DNA of 19,941 nt from Physocladia obscura. Taxonomy: Eukaryota > Chytridiomycota > Chytridiomycetes > Chytridiales > Chytriomycetaceae. The notes beneath the pieces were generated by a model, which saw nothing but the letters and a program-made list of their open reading frames with translations, had not been told where the DNA came from and did not search any database. Shown here in pieces: positions 19,604 to 19,941 of the stretch. The stretch is taken from assembly GCA_027596945.1 (NCBI GenBank), contig JADGJH010000375.1, positions 1-19,941 on the forward strand. Direction: 5' to 3'. A program made the translations under genes and the position numbers. The stretch's first letter is position 1. The number at the start of each line of letters is the position of its first letter.

Positions 19604-19941
19604 AACTTGTATCATGATGCCCTGTCCACATTCTTTGCTCAATCAAAGTCATCGACTAATCGCTCTGTGCTCAATGCCCGATCCGTTCTCATTGATATGG
19701 AACCTGGCGTTATTGCCAATGTCCTCCAAAATTCTAACGTCCGGAGTCTCTTTGTCTCTTCTCAAATTATTTCATCTGATGCTGGTTCTGGCAATAATTG
19801 GGCCACAGGCTACGCTGTTCATGGTTCTCTATTTTGCGATCCTATCGAAGATGCCATTGCCCAGCAGGTAAACAATTTATGCAAAAAAATTAATTTTGGC
19901 GACAAACCCAAGCGAAGCGCGCAATAAAAAGACGGGAAAAA
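19405..19941 (+). CDS. TUBE1: Epsilon-tubulin, 5' part (runs off the window)
   Basis: A tiny first exon, 19405-19429 (eight codons and one base), is spliced over a 55-bp intron (19430-19484) so that its last G completes the Val codon of VGQCGNQI, the N-terminal nucleotide-binding motif of tubulins. Exon 2 (19485 to about 19867) continues with SRFWNLAIQE, then a 19-residue Asn/Ser/Gly insert (residues 31-49), then LIDMEPGVI, DAGSGNNWATGY and SLFCDPIEDAIAQQ. The RFW, the short LxAIQE helix, the SGNNWA block and the overall spacing match epsilon- rather than alpha-, beta- or gamma-tubulin. A GTAAAC donor at 19868 fits a second intron, since the remaining frame stops at 19927 and loses tubulin similarity. 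The GTPase domain, C-terminus and remaining exons lie outside the window. Epsilon-tubulin is needed for triplet microtubules of centrioles and basal bodies, which implies a flagellated life stage. Confidence 0.92.
19550..19606 (+). repeat. AAC/AGC-AAC/GGC-AAC codon repeat in epsilon-tubulin exon 2
   Basis: Fifty-seven bases made of AACAGC and AACGGC hexamers encode an Asn-Ser/Asn-Gly tract within the N-terminal tubulin domain, near the first loop after helix H1. It keeps the reading frame. Confidence 0.95.

Noticed and set aside
1..19941. tRNA, rRNA, CRISPR array or bacterial operon
   Set aside because: No cloverleaf, rRNA core or spaced repeat array was seen. Spliceosomal introns throughout show nuclear eukaryotic DNA.

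Overview
The window looks like nuclear DNA of a flagellated, early-diverging (chytrid-like) fungus. The calcineurin A gene has the fungal form of the N-terminal segment before the phosphatase domain and of the C-terminal tail. A Pfa4/ZDHHC6-type palmitoyltransferase fits the same assignment. An epsilon-tubulin gene points to a lineage that still builds basal bodies. Genes are split by short GT-AG introns, mostly 47-108 bp. The taxonomic call is inference from protein signatures read by eye.

Left half (about 131-10189): a ~10 kb element bounded by ~210 bp imperfect terminal inverted repeats (TIRs). From left to right it carries: (i) a minus-strand, many-exon gene with degenerate HNH-like and AP2-like DNA-binding units; (ii) a small two-exon plus-strand gene of unknown function; (iii) a long plus-strand reading frame with family-B DNA polymerase palm motifs, a superfamily 1 (Pif1/RecD-like) helicase and an HNH-like module in one polypeptide; (iv) a RING plus TRAF/SIAH-like zinc-finger protein; (v) a convergent minus-strand 216-aa protein of unknown function with a short coiled coil. 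No capsid, packaging ATPase, protease or DDE/rve integrase was recognised. The copy appears decayed. The polymerase frame is broken by a 13-bp tandem duplication and an in-frame TGA, the RING gene by a frameshift, and the HNH/AP2 gene by phase mismatches. The element ends about 47 bp beyond the calcineurin stop codon.

Right half (10237-19941): conserved host genes. On the minus strand are calcineurin A (10 exons), a DHHC palmitoyltransferase (2 exons), an FAD-dependent monooxygenase (3 exons), a bacterial family I.5-like lipase (2 exons, one GC-AG intron) and a CHCHD2/MIX17-type twin CX9C protein (1 exon). On the plus strand is the 5' part of epsilon-tubulin, head to head with CHCHD2 across 92 bp and running off the window edge. 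The host genes are functionally unrelated. The element genes together suggest a capsid-less mobile element that brings its own replication proteins. No tRNA, rRNA or CRISPR array was seen.
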